64,000 nt of DNA from Balamuthia mandrillaris (Eukaryota; Discosea; Longamoebia; Balamuthiidae), in assembly GCA_031835245.1 (NCBI GenBank), contig JAVKOQ010000006.1:186001-250000 (forward strand). The letters run 5' to 3'. The translations under genes and the position numbers were made by a program. This document shows positions 50,945 through 61,577 of the stretch, one piece after another; the first letter of the stretch is position 1, and each line of letters begins with the position of its first letter. The notes below the pieces were generated by a model. The model made no database searches. It had not been told where the DNA came from and saw nothing but the letters and a program-made list of their open reading frames with translations.

Positions 50945-51665
50945 GTAGACTTGTGGCAGGAACGGATTGTTGGAGAGACGTTGTTAATCTTTTCTACAAT
51001 GACATCCCGAAAGCTCTCGAAGCGACGACCGCCATCACACCTTCGTTATCCGTACACGATTTTGTGCAACGAGTTTTCGCCTATTTGAACCGTGCTGAGA
51101 AACATCTTCAAAAGATCTTTGCTGCTTTTCCTTTAGAAAAGTACGCCTTTATCCTTTCTTTATTCTTTTGCTTCGCCCGTTCGTTCTTCTCTTTGCTCCT
51201 GTTTATGTTTTTATTTTATTTATTTATTTGAACTACAATAGAGAACACATGCCGGTAGAACAAACCCAAATTCTGGAAAAGTTGTTCGACGAACTTCATT
51301 CTCTTCCTCTGTATGCCGAAGTACAAAGTCAACTCCATCAAACAGATAAAGATAAAGAAGAAGGAGAAAAAGGAGAAGAGGAAGACAAGAACGGAATTGT
51401 TACCTTTGCAAAAGGGTCTTCTGTTGCTGCGGAACTGTTAACGATCGTTCTGCTGTGTGTTTTGCGTTGCTTGGCGTCTGCTTCTTCTTCTTCTTCTCTC
51501 TCACAACAACTGTTGGAATTGAAAGCGAGCGCACAAAGTCTATCGTTGGTGGAACGAGAAGTGTCTTATATTCTATCTTCCTTGGAGGCGTTCCAAGAGT
51601 TCGCTTGTTGTCGCTTTACAGCGGAAGGGAGTACCTGCAAAAGGGAAGAAAGAGCATGTAAGTAA
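49385..51665 (+). CDS. PCS1: Phytochelatin synthase (glutathione gamma-glutamylcysteinyltransferase)
   Basis: Seven exons. Residues match plant PCS from the first line: [40 protein letters not shown]. The catalytic Cys sits in [14 protein letters not shown] at the start of exon 2; the His is in [15 protein letters not shown] and the Asp in [32 protein letters not shown] is also conserved. The C-terminal half is divergent, with a Glu/Lys linker and a few Cys ([19 protein letters not shown]), as expected for the variable metal-sensing domain. It makes phytochelatins from glutathione to chelate Cd, Zn or Cu in the cytosol. Intron 1 is a ~250-bp (TTTCTC)n array. The 3' end overlaps, in antisense, the putative last exon of the convergent Sel1 gene. 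Confidence 0.95.
49720..49985. repeat. (TTTCTC)n and (CT)n array in PCS intron 1
   Basis: About 30 TTTCTC units followed by (CT)n. Pure pyrimidine on the sense strand. Confidence 0.95.
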
Positions 51666-52709
51666 ATCGAATATTATTATATTAGCTTTCTTTAGAGAGG
51701 AGAGAGGAGACAGAGAGCTGAGATATAACAAGAAGAGAGAAGATAGAGGGAAACGAGAGAGCATGATTACTCTGTCCGTGTGTGCAGAAGACGCCCCTTG
51801 GAGAAGACTCTGCAACCTCCTCCTAGACTCGCACATCTCGTTGGCGCCAGCAGCGCAACCTCTATCGAACCATTTGACGGCCTTTTGAAGCTCTTCGTCT
51901 AAACTCCTCTGTCTTCTTTTATCGAATTCGTTGCCAGTGGAAGACGACGAGAGGTGAGAGGCGAAATTGAGCTTTTCTTCCTCCATGCGCTGAAGTATCA
52001 TACGGCCTGTTCTTCCGCAGGAATACGCATCTCCCAGTAAACATGCACTTTTGTAACATCTCTTTGCTTCTTGTTCTCGTTCTTCGTCTTCGTCTTCGTC
52101 TTCGTCTTCTTCTTCTTCTTCTTCTTCGAGATCATGCTCTTCGACACGGCTGTGAAGATCACCCAACAAACGCAAACACGCCACAACAGCCTCTTTGTCT
52201 TCTGGCAAAGGTTCTTCGTCGTCGTCTTTTTTCTCCTCCTCTTTTTTGTCTTCTTCTTGTTCTTCTTCTCCTTTCCTCTTTATATTTGTTGGTGCGATGG
52301 GTTGAGTTGAAGAGGATGAGTAGGATTGCTTGGCTCTGGAATGAGCATGTTGGAGAGCCGATTGTAGATAGTGAGCGCTGGAAGCAAGGTCTCGTTCTAG
52401 GATCGGTTTGTTGCTGTTGTTCGTTTATTGCAGTAGGTCAGAAGCAAGAAGAGAGAAGCAGAGAAGCAGAGAAGAGAGAGAAGTGAAGAGAAGAGAAGAG
52501 GAGAACGAGAGAAGAGAAGAGAGAGAAGAGAAGAACAAACTCTTTGGTGTAGAGACCTTCATACTGGAGAAAGCCAGCATGAAGGCAGCTTTCGACGTCT
52601 CCCAGCTCACACCCCTGCTTGTAGTAGTTCCAAACCTCTTCCATTGCCGCTACGTCCATCGCTTCATCCTTTTTGTTTAAATGTGAGAAGAAAGAACGAA
52701 AAAGAAGAC

Positions 52710-52740
<31 letters not shown>

Positions 52741-52971
52741 AAGAAGAACAAGAAGAACAAGAAGAAGAAGAACAAGAAGAACAAGAAGAAAAGAAGAACA
52801 AGAAGGAAGACAAGAGGGAAGCCTTGCTTGAAAAGCCATTTGATAACGATAAAAGGCGGCAGCGTTGCAAGAAGCGGCCATGCCTTCGTAGTTGCACTCC
52901 ACGCGCGCCTGTTGGTACTTCTCCCTCTGCTCCACGGAGCAAGGAACAAACGTGCCGCTCATATTGCCCAT
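51566..52971 (-). CDS. Sel1-like repeat protein, resembling COA7
   Basis: Four exons on the minus strand. Exon 1 (from ATG 52971, MGNMSGTFVPCS) has ARVECNYEGMAASCNAAAFY. The first intron fits best as a GC-AG intron: MAFQ ends in CAA followed by GCAAGG, the next exon starts GATGAAGCG, both phase 0. Exon 2 has NYYKQGCELGDVESCLHAGFL. Exon 3 has KRCYKSACLLGDAYSCGRTG and ELQKAVKWFDRGCAAGANEMC. The regularly spaced Cys within Sel1 units are the hallmark of COA7/Hcp-like proteins of the mitochondrial intermembrane space, which help assemble cytochrome c oxidase. A long Glu/Lys insert is unusual. The last exon (to 51566) depends on one acceptor and overlaps the phytochelatin synthase 3' coding end. 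Confidence 0.7.
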
Positions 52972-53195
52972 CTTTTTTCTTTTTTTTGGCCTCACGTCCT
53001 CTATTTTATGTCGACAAAAATTACATATCGGAAAATATATTCATAATTTTATCTGATAATCGATAAATTATTATGTCGACATAATAAAGTGAGGCTGCTC
53101 ATTTTGTGCTGCTGTGTGGATGCTTTTGTGGTCAAGTTGGCCTCCGTTCTAGGGAATAAAAAATAGAAAAGATTTACGAAAGAAAAAAATTGCTG
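52972..53195. promoter_or_regulatory. Divergent promoter region with two GTCGAC sites
   Basis: GTCGAC at 53010-53015 and 53075-53080 flank TGATAATCGATAAATTATTA. Both palindromes sit inside near-symmetric TTATGTCGACATAA-type sequence. Very A/T-rich. Confidence 0.45.
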
Positions 53196-56100
53196 ATGAA
53201 GAGCGTTTCAGGTGTTGTTCGAGGGCCGACGCGCCTCCACTGCGTACCTCCCACCTCCAGACCTCTGCTTCTTCTTCCTCTTTGTCCTCCCACCAAACCT
53301 ATTTCTTCTCTCTCCCCAATTCTCTCCATACAAAGACTTCGTCGGCTTCCTCCACTTTTTTCCTCTCCATCAAACTTTAATCGCTCTTTTTCTTCCTCCT
53401 CCTCTTCTCTTTCCTCTCCTCAACGCACAGCACCAACGGAAGGAAAAGAGGAGGCGGAACTCCTGCAACGCACCCATCGCTGCGGTCAGCTCAGGGAGAG
53501 CGACATTGGCCGGCGCGTCTCCCTCTGCGGCTGGCTCTCCATCAAGCGCAACTTTGGGCCGCTACTCTTTTTGGTGCTGAGCGATGCCACGGGCTCCGTC
53601 CAGGTCTGCATCGACGAGGACAACCCCTGGTTGAGCCAGGAGAAGAAGGAGGAGATCGCCTCCAACCAGAAAGTCCACGTGGAGAGCATTCTTTCGGTTT
53701 GTTTTCTTTGTCTTTTTTTCTTTTTTCTTTTTTCTTTTTTCTTTTTTCTTTTTTCTTTTTTCTTTTATTTCTTTTATTTCTTTTATTGTTTATTTTATTT
53801 TTCTTTTTTTTAATTATTTTATTTTTTTAAATTATTTTCTTTCTTTTATTTTCTTTTTTCTTTTTCTTTTTCTTTTTCTTTTTCTTTTTCTTTTTCTTTT
53901 TCTTTTCGTTTTATTTTTAATTTTTTATTGTTCCTGTTATCTCACAAAAGAAACAACAAAAACACACAACAAAAAAAAGATAAAAGGAGTGGTCCGTGCC
54001 CGTCCCGTCAACATGAAGAACGAGAACATGCAAACGGGCGCCATCGAGGTGGAGCTCGAAGAGCTGCACGTTCTCAATCCAAGCATCGAGCGAATCCCCT
54101 TTTCAACCATTTGGGAGGACAAAACGACAAAAGAGAAAGGGCAAGAAGGAAGCGGAGAAGAAGAGGTTGTTTCGGCTGTTGCTGCTGCTGAAAGAATGCA
54201 AACGGAAGAGCTGCGATTGAGGTACAGATATTTGGAGCTTAGAAGACCTCATCTGCAGCATAACTTAAAGACTCGTTCGCAAGTTTCATTGGCCATAAGG
54301 AATTTTTTGCATACCGAAGGTTCATTTGCTCATTCTCATTATTCCCGTCGCTACTTGCTTCTTTCCTCTGTTGCAATTGTTCTTCTCCTTCCCCTCCTTC
54401 TCTGTTATTTGTTATTTTTACATTTACATTTGCTTCTTATAATTAAAGGTTTTACGGAAGTGGAGACTCCAACATTGTTTCGCAGCACACCAGAAGGAGC
54501 TCGCGAGTTCTTAGTTCCAACTAGAAACAAAGGACGCTTCTATTCTCTGCCTCAAAGCCCACAACAATACAAACAGCTTTTAATGGCCGGAGGCATCGAT
54601 CGATACTTTCAGTTGGCTCGTTGTTATCGTGATGAGGGTCTTCGCTCGGATCGTCAACCTGAATTCACGCAGGTTAGATAAATATTAGAGGAGATGAAGG
54701 GAGAGTGGGTGAGAGAAGAAAAACAAAAGAGAAACGACAAGCATTAACACCTTTTCAAATACCTTTTCATTCGTTATTTTAAAAATAGGTGGATATGGAA
54801 CTTTCCTTCGTGACAGCCAAAGACGTACAATCCGTGATTGAACGAATGCTACAATGCGTTTGGAAAAAGGCCCTAAACCAAGACATTCACCTTCCGTTCC
54901 CTCGAATGACCCACAACGATGCCATGCTTTATTATGGCTCCGACAAACCGGACACGAGATACGATATGAAACTGACGGATGTGTCACATGTTTTTCGAAC
55001 GGGAGGAGGGGTGAGAGTCTTTGAGGAGATGTTGAAGAAGATAGGAGGTTGCGTGAAGGGCATCAAGCTGGAGATGAAGAAGACCATGGATTTGAATAAG
55101 AGCGAATTGGAAATGCTTAAACGTAAGGCAGAAGAACTTGGCATTCCTGTGAGTCACCTTTCCTTCTCTTACATGTTTCGTTTTTTTTTTCCTTTTACTT
55201 CTTTTTTGTTTTCTGTTTCTATTCTTTTTGGTGCTTTTCCCTTTTTTTTATATATATTATTATTTCATTCTCTCCTTATCTTCCTTCATTCACTCTTATC
55301 TTTGTTTCATCATACAGGAAATTACAAAGATACGAATCCAAGGAACGACCAAATGGGAGTCGCCTTTAGCCAAACACATTACCCCCGAGGCAAAGCAACG
55401 CCTCCTTTCCGCTTTCTCTCTGGACCAACAACCAGAGGAGGAGAGCAGCATCTTGCTCCTGGCAGCTCATCCAACCTCCGAAGAGAAAGTCTGCAAAGTT
55501 TTGGGAGCGTTGCGTGTGCTTTCTGCTCAGATCCTTCAACAAAGGGGACTGTTGCACTTGCCGAAAGATCAATTCAACTTTTTGTGGGTGGAAGACTTTC
55601 CTCTCTTCACGTTGGAAGAAGAAGAAGGAGAAGAAGGAAAACTGAAGGTCACAACTACTCATCATCCTTTTACCGCTCCGAGAGCAGAAGATCTTCCTCT
55701 ATTGCAAAAGTTGGAAGAGAACAGAAGCAACGAAGAAGAATATTACTCCATTCTTAGAGAAATTAGAGGACAACACTATGACGTGGTGCTGAACGGAGTG
55801 GAACTGGGAGGAGGCTCCATTCGTATTCATAATGCTGCTTTGCAAAAGCAAGTATTTGAGCTGTTGGGCTTTAGCGATGATCTGAAGAGCAGGTTCCGTC
55901 ATCTCACCGATGCGTTGAGCATGGGTTGCCCGCCTCATGGTTTGCATCTTGTTCTCTCTTCTCTCTTTTCTTTGTTTTATCTCTTCGTTTCTCTTTATCT
56001 GTTTTACCACCCGTATTTTAAACAAACCACAATGAACAACATTAATAGGCGGCATAGCGCTTGGGTTCGATCGTCTGATGGCCATTCTCTGCGGCGCCAA

Positions 56101-56272
56101 AAGCTTGAGAGAAGTGATCGCCTTCCCCAAGACCGTCACCGGAAACGAGCTCATGAGCGGCGCTCCCTCTGAGGTCTCCGCAGAGGAACTCGCTGAGTAC
56201 CACCTCCGACTTGCTCCCGATGGTGCTGATGATGATGATGATGACGCTCTCGCCAAAGCAAACAACATTTGA
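53196..56272 (+). CDS. DARS2: Aspartyl-tRNA synthetase, mitochondrial (bacterial-type)
   Basis: About six exons. A ~75-residue Pro/Ser/Arg presequence ([20 protein letters not shown]) precedes the OB anticodon-binding domain ([20 protein letters not shown]). Class II motif 1 is in [11 protein letters not shown] and [20 protein letters not shown]; motif 2 is [20 protein letters not shown] then TQVDMELSF; motif 3 is [13 protein letters not shown]. The flipping loop [15 protein letters not shown] and the large bacterial GAD insertion ([19 protein letters not shown]) show the bacterial/mitochondrial type, not the cytosolic one. It charges mitochondrial tRNA-Asp (possibly also tRNA-Asn). The C-terminus ends in an Asp run (DDDDDD). 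The 53700-53950 intron is T-rich with TTTTTC repeats. Confidence 0.95.
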
Positions 56273-56586
56273 ACAAAAAAAAAAGAGTTTAATTCTTTTC
56301 TCATTTTTTTGCCAAGAGGCACGTTCGTCGGTTCGAATCTTGCTGATGACAAATTTTTATATATGACTGAAAAAGAAATGGCAAGGGAAAAAAGGACAAC
56401 CAAAAAGTCCTTGCGCTTCCCTGCCACCTTCAGCGGGCAAAATCGATGTCGACAAGGACTAATCCCAAACCAAACCATTGCGCGTGGGTCACATATGGAC
56501 AGGGTTCGATCCCAAGTGATGACAAGAAAGTTTTTTCGTTGAGAAAGGAATGCAAAAAATTCCAGGAATTTTTTGAAGAGGGAGAA
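56273..56586. other. Intergenic with dispersed repeat copy 2 and flanking GGTTCGA direct repeats
   Basis: Positions 56330-56352 and 56503-56525 are similar 23-bp units (GGTTCGA...TGATGACAA) flanking the 56380-56490 repeat. The GGTTCGAATC and GGTTCGATCCC cores resemble Pol III B boxes, but no tRNA fold is found. Confidence 0.6.
56380..56490 (+). repeat. Dispersed repeat, copy 2
   Basis: Matches 43388-43503 (same orientation). Includes GTCCTTGCGCTTCC and GATGTCGACAAGGAC. Bounded by 23-bp direct repeats. Confidence 0.7.
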
Positions 56587-57326
56587 ATGCGGAGCGTGCT
56601 GTGGAAATGGGGAGGAAGACGGCCCTACGCCTCCGCCTTGGAGGAAATGGCCGTGCTTGTACAGAAACGCAAGGCCGGAGCGGTGCCTGACATGCTTTGG
56701 CTAGTGGAACATCCACCTGGTCTTCTTTTTTTTTCTTTCTGTCTTTCTCTTGTTTTATTCATGGGATCAAAAAAAAAATTGGATGAATGACTGACACCTC
56801 TCTTTGCTTGTTCTTGTTCTTCTGCTTCTTCTTGTTCTTGTTCTTGTTCTTCTTCTTCTTCTTCTTCTTCTCTACTTTCTCTATTTCTCTCTTACCATTC
56901 ATTCAGTTTATACCTATACCAAAAAGTCTGTGAATAACTTTCGAGTGCCGCTGCCTGAGCTGAAGAGCAAGTATGGCGCAGACACGGTCTACACGCATCG
57001 TGGGGGTGACATCACCTTCCATGGGCCTGGACAGCTGGTGGCCTATCCCATCTTGGACCTGCGGCACCACAAACAGGACTTGCGTTGGTATCTGCATCAG
57101 TTGGAAGAGGTTTGTCATTTGCTGACGCTTTCTCCTCCTTCTTCTGCATTTGTTGTTCTTCTTGTTGTTCTCGTTCTTGTTCTTGTTCTTCTTCTTCTCA
57201 TCCTCCTTGTCTCCCTCCTTCTCCCTTCTTGTTCTTCCACACTCTTCTCCTTGTTCTTCTCCTTCTTCTTCTTGTTCTTGTTCTTCTTCTTGTTCTTGTT
57301 CTTGTTCTTCTTCTTCTTCTTCTTCT

Positions 57327-57359
<33 letters not shown>

Positions 57360-58032
57360 TCTTCACATGTCCTCATTTTTATCTATGCATCGTTCTCTAT
57401 GCTACTTTGCTATCGCTGTCCTCTGCTCTCTTCTCTGTTCTTTCTTCCTCGTCATTTCGCCTCTCTTCTTCTCTTTGTTCTTTCATTCTCTCCCATCTCC
57501 TCGTTGCTTTATTGATAGGTAACTTGTTCTCATTTCTCTCTCAACTCTTGTCTCTCTTACTTCTCATCTCTCGTTCTCTTTCGTTCATTCTCTCTCCTCT
57601 TGTTTCTTTACAATCCAACAACAGGTGATGATAGAGACAGCGTGGCACTGGAAGATCCCAGCTCAACGTGAGGAAGGCAGAACAGGCATATGGACCGAAG
57701 ACCGCAAGCTGGGTGCCATCGGCATCCAGGTCTCCCAATGGGTGACCAGCCATGGCCTCGCCTTGAACGTCACCACCGACCTGTCCTACTTTGACTTGAT
57801 AGTCCCCTGCGGCATAGTGGACAAGCAGGTGACCTCCTTGGCCGCAGAGCTGGCGAGAAAGAGACGGATGATGAGGGACGTTTCCGTGGGCAACGAAACG
57901 AAGAGGCAACATGTATATGGCGAAGGTGGGGAGGGGGCGGTGGATGTGGAGATGGCGAGAGATGTCCTGGTGGATCGCTTTGGCAAAGTGTTTCAACGGG
58001 AGATGAGAAAAGCGGAAGAGGAGGAGACATAA
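56587..58032 (+). CDS. LIPT2: Lipoyl(octanoyl) transferase, mitochondrial (LipB type)
   Basis: Three exons (56587-56720, about 56907-57109, 57625-58032). The chain reads [16 protein letters not shown] across the first junction, the classic LipB EHxPVYT motif. Then come [20 protein letters not shown] (substrate pocket), [15 protein letters not shown] with the catalytic Lys, and [14 protein letters not shown] with the nucleophilic Cys. Length of ~245 residues is usual. It transfers octanoate from acyl carrier protein to the lipoyl domains of E2 and H proteins, the step before lipoyl synthase, which is encoded at 29700-31317. Intron 2 (about 57110-57624) is a mosaic of GTTCTT, TTC and CTG repeats. 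ATG 56587 is the first ATG in frame after an A/T-rich leader. Confidence 0.93.
57295..57365. repeat. TTC and CTG triplet runs in LIPT2 intron
   Basis: TTC triplets followed by about nine CTG/TGC triplets. A pure CTG run is a potential hairpin-forming, unstable repeat. Confidence 0.9.
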
Positions 58033-58324
58033 AATGGAATAAAAATGGCCAATAATGAAGAATCTTTTGTCGATTATCATGAATTTTCAACAAGTTGTGA
58101 ATTTATGATAACACCATCGAAAACTTTGTATCTTTTGATAATTATTTTTCAGCTGGCCAATCGAAAATCAAAAAATAAATAATATTGATGGTTTACCCTA
58201 AAACATATGATGTCGACGAAAAATACCCTGTTTGTCTTTTATTTCTCTCCGCCAAAAAAAAGAAAAGGAGACTTTCGCCCCCAAATTGATCTATTCACAC
58301 GCACACCCACACAAGCAAACCACA
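58033..58324. promoter_or_regulatory. A/T-rich ferritin promoter region with GTCGAC
   Basis: 292 bp. GTCGAC at 58212-58217, 108 bp before the ferritin ATG, with GATTATCATGAA and TTGATAATTATT words upstream. No iron-responsive element hairpin (CAGUGN loop) is seen in the short leader. Confidence 0.35.
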
Positions 58325-58976
58325 ATGGCCTCCAACTTTAGCGACACCATCAAGGAAGCTCTCGAAAAACAGATCGCGGTGGAGTTCCAGGCTTCGCAGC
58401 AGTACCTCGCCGCTTCCTTCTGGTTCGAAAGCCAAAATTTCAAAGGCATCGCCTCCTACCTGCGAAAGGAGAGCGAGAGCGAGAGGGCTCATGGCCTGAA
58501 GATGGCCGACTTCATCTTGAAGCGTGGCAAGACCCCTGTCCTTGGAGAGCAGGTAACAAAAACTTTGCTTTTTCTCTTTTCTTTTTTTTTATTTTGTTTT
58601 CTATTTTCTTTCTCTCTTTTTTCTTTTTTCTTTTTTCTTTTTTCTTTTTTCTTTTTCTTTTGTTGATTTCATCTCTTTCTTAATGTTTTTGTCTCTCAAA
58701 TAAACAAACAAGCAGAAAGCACCAAAGGCAGAGTGGACCACCGCCCAAGAGGTTTGGGAGGACCTCCTCAAGGTGGAGGAGGAGAACACCAAGAACATCA
58801 GCGAGCTCGCTGACATTGCTCTCAACAGCAAGGACCACGCCGCCTACAGCTTCCTCCAGTTCTTCGTGGACGAGCAGGTCAACGCCGAGGCCGAGGTCAC
58901 CGAGATCCTGGAGAAGGTGAAGGCCTACTCCAAGGTCAAGGGCTTGCTCTACCATCTGGACAAAGAGTTGAGCTAA
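58325..58976 (+). CDS. Bacterial-type (FtnA-like) ferritin
   Basis: Two exons (58325 to about 58551 and about 58714-58976), about 165 residues. The four-helix bundle carries the diiron residues: Glu in KQIAVEFQASQQYL, Glu-x2-His in SESERAHG, Glu in KVEEEN, and a late Glu/Gln in FVDEQVNAEAEV. The sequence (FKGIASYLRKESESERAH, FLQFFVDEQ, GLLYHLDKELS) is much closer to bacterial non-haem ferritin FtnA than to animal H/L ferritin. It stores iron as ferric mineral. There is no targeting peptide, so it is probably cytosolic. The intron and local codon use fit the host genome, so any transfer from bacteria is old. Ends with the typical YxxDKEL C-terminus. Confidence 0.93.
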
Positions 58977-59167
58977 AACGGCGATTTTTTTGACGGCATT
59001 CGCACAATTTTTACGATATTTTTGTGATTAATTTCAACAAATATTTGATATCATTGATTTTCAATTGGTTCGATCACGTTATAGATCAACAATATTCGAT
59101 AGAACAACAATAAAAGAGTTTTGGCAAAAAAAAAGTTTACTCGGCAAGGTGAAGCATTTGCGCCGCC
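58977..59167. other. Convergent gap, nothing recognised
   Basis: A/T-rich 191-bp spacer between ferritin and the p32 gene; probably their 3' UTRs. Confidence 0.5.
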
Positions 59168-59879
59168 TTACTTGCGACTGCGAGAAGACTTCTTCTTCTC
59201 CTGATGATGAGAGCCACCTCCGCTTCCGCTCTCCTCCTTCATGAAGGCGGACACGCGGCTCAGCCAATCTGCAAAGTGCTTGTCCTCGTAGTAGCCCAAG
59301 GCCGTGTCGACCACCTGCCCAAAGTCATCCCCAATGCCCAAAGTGTCCCGCAGGTAGCCCTTAAAGTGTGTCTCTATCTCCTCGCCGTCGGGAAGGTCCT
59401 CCGAGACTCCCTCCTCCTCCTCCGCGCCACTGTGGTGGGTGATGGAGAGGATGTCGTAAAAGTTGTCGCCGGCGGCGCAGTGAAGGGTCAAGCTCTGGTT
59501 GCCGCGTTTGATTTCCACTTCGAAGAGGTCCGGGGAGCGTTCCACCGCTTCGGATTGGTCTTGTTGCTCTTCCTCTCCTTCCTCGGAGGGTTGTTGGTCA
59601 TCAGCATATTCGGCCTCCTCCGTGCCTTCGGGGTGTGTGTGGTTGTGTGGGGTCTCTTCTACGTCGTTGCGCCAAACAGTTATTCTGATCCTGTTTTTGG
59701 AGGTCAGAAGAGACAAGTCGAGAGAGAGAGAGAGAGAGGTTACTTTTTGTTGTCCAAGTCTTTATGCAAGATAACTTTATCGCCTTCTTTGGCAATCTTG
59801 AGTTTTGCAAGTAGGATTAGAAAGAAGTGAAAAGTAGGTGAAGAAAAAAAAGAAAGGGAAGGAAAACAGAGAGCGCGAC

Positions 59880-59928
<49 letters not shown>

Positions 59929-60441
59929 ACAAGAGAAGCAACGAAAAGGAGGAAGAAGAGAGAGAAGACGAAAATACTTACAGAATAGTTATGGCGGGAG
60001 AGGAAATCGTTGAGCTCGGTCTCAGTGTCCTCCAGTTGAAGGTTCTCCAGCTCCGTCTCACAAACAGAGACAATGGCTTTGGAATACACTCCTTTTCGTT
60101 TTTTGTTTTTGATTTTTGGAGCGGTTTTTGTGTGTCATAACTCGAAATCAATCCAATGAAAATCAACAAAAAAAAAGTAGTGCCATACCACTATCCGAAG
60201 CGTAGAAGCGCTTGGACGCTCCGCTAAAAGCCGAGACAGAGGCACGGGTAGCTGGGGCGAGCAGCTGAGAGCCAGAGCGGGTGGTGGCAGTGAACCACTG
60301 TCGCGACAAAGGGGCAAAGCGAGAGGAGGAGGAGGAGAGGGAGCCATAACTCCTGAGCGCTCCGCCGACCCTGCCCAAAGAGCAACCCCTCAGTGAGGAG
60401 GTGGAAAAGGGAGTAACACCGCTCGACAACCGGAACGCCAT
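59168..60441 (-). CDS. C1QBP: Mitochondrial p32 / MAM33-family acidic matrix protein
   Basis: Four exons from ATG 60441 (MAFRLSSGVTPFSTSSLRG) to TAA 59168. The first ~85 residues are a Ser/Arg presequence ending near RFYASDSG. The p32 fold follows: CETELENLQLEDTETELNDF then the strand set KEGDKVILHKD and KIRITVWRNDVEE, a long acidic loop (QQPSEEGEEEQQDQ), LFEVEIKRGNQSLTLHCA, and the C-terminal helices LRDTLGIGDDFGQ and YYEDKHFADWLSRVSAFMKE. It forms acidic doughnut trimers in the matrix and supports mitochondrial translation. The tail is basic (KKKSSRSRK), which is unusual. The third exon (about 59715-59773, IAKEGDK...) is short. The intron at 59880-59928 has a (CT)n run on the sense strand. 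Confidence 0.9.
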
Positions 60442-61577
60442 CTTTGTTTTTTTTTAAAAAAAAAAAATCACACAAGAATCAAATCGACCAATCAATCAAT
60501 CGAATCGAATCACTACGTTCTTTCTTCTCTTTTTCTTTCTTTCTTCGAAGTCCTTAAAACCTAAGGTGCAGATTCGAGGGTCCCCTGATCTGATAGATCA
60601 TATAAATGCAAAGTTATGATTTATAATTGGCTGTTGTTCAAAACAAACCCTCGCGTTCATTTATTGTCGACGCCTTACCTTATTTTTTCCCTCCTTTAAT
60701 TTTTTTCTTATTCTTTTTACTCTTTTTTTTTGTTTCTTCACAACAAAAACAAAACAAAAAGTCACTGCAAGCGAAACAAAAAGGTGTTTAAAGGGACTTA
60801 GGAAACCTATTGCGTAGTATGGGCTGAGTGAAGGGGAGGAGTTTCACAAAAAAAAAAGGTGTTGTTTTCTGTTCTCCATGATGCGTTTAACTTTTGATTT
60901 CTTCTTTCTTTCGAGTTGTTTTGCCACACACACAACACCCTCTTTTTTCGTTTTCTTTTAGTTGGCTGTTTCACAAAAAAACACATGTGCTACTGGATTG
61001 AAACTCAACCCAAAAGTACACATATACCACAATAGTCAGAGCACGGGAGTGTCATATTTTGACGATTCCTACTGCTTGTTACATTTGTGGGAAAGCAAAC
61101 CAAAAAAATTTAACTTTCTTTTGAACGTGTGGGCCGCTTGTTGGGATGGTCTTCATCCCAACGCCGCGGTTTGTTTGAAGAAAAATGTTGATTTTTTTAA
61201 CTCTGGTTTCTTTCGTTAGTGATTTGTAGTGAAAACTCTGTACTGCTTTCACTTCCATTAAGAAACTACACTACCCTTTCTTTTTTTTTTTCATCAACTT
61301 ATTTTTTTTCACTGTTTTTGATTTGTTTTGTGTGTGAAGCAAATGCTTACTTTTTTTCTTTTTCATCCCCCATTTCTTCTTCCATCAGGTACATACCGGA
61401 GTGATTACTTTCTTCAGGCCTCCTTTTCTCTTGCTCCTATTTTTTATAACTATGATTAAAATCGGATCGCTTTACTTGCAATCAATGCTTTCTCTCTCTC
61501 TCACTCATCGCTCACTCAAACATGCACAAAAAAAAAAAGCAATCCGATGGTTTGCATTCGTTGGTTTTTTTCAAAAC
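60442..61577. other. 1.1-kb gene-free stretch with hairpins; possible unassigned ncRNA
   Basis: No convincing ORF. GTCGAC at 60666-60671 lies upstream of the p32 gene. A perfect 8-bp hairpin (TTGGGATG-GTCTT-CATCCCAA) is at 61141-61161, and AGTGAAA/TTTCACT pairs at 61228/61247. Words like ACATTTGTGG (61081) and a T7 run near 61193 are reminiscent of snRNA Sm sites, but no U1-U6 family could be matched. Confidence 0.4.

Noticed and set aside
56330-56352. tRNA-like T arm (GGTTCGAATC)
   Set aside because: No acceptor, D or anticodon stem can be folded around it.
61199-61270. U5 snRNA-like start (ACTCTGGTTTC)
   Set aside because: The invariant U5 loop (GCCTTTTAC) is missing and the stem does not fit; the match is 11 nt only.
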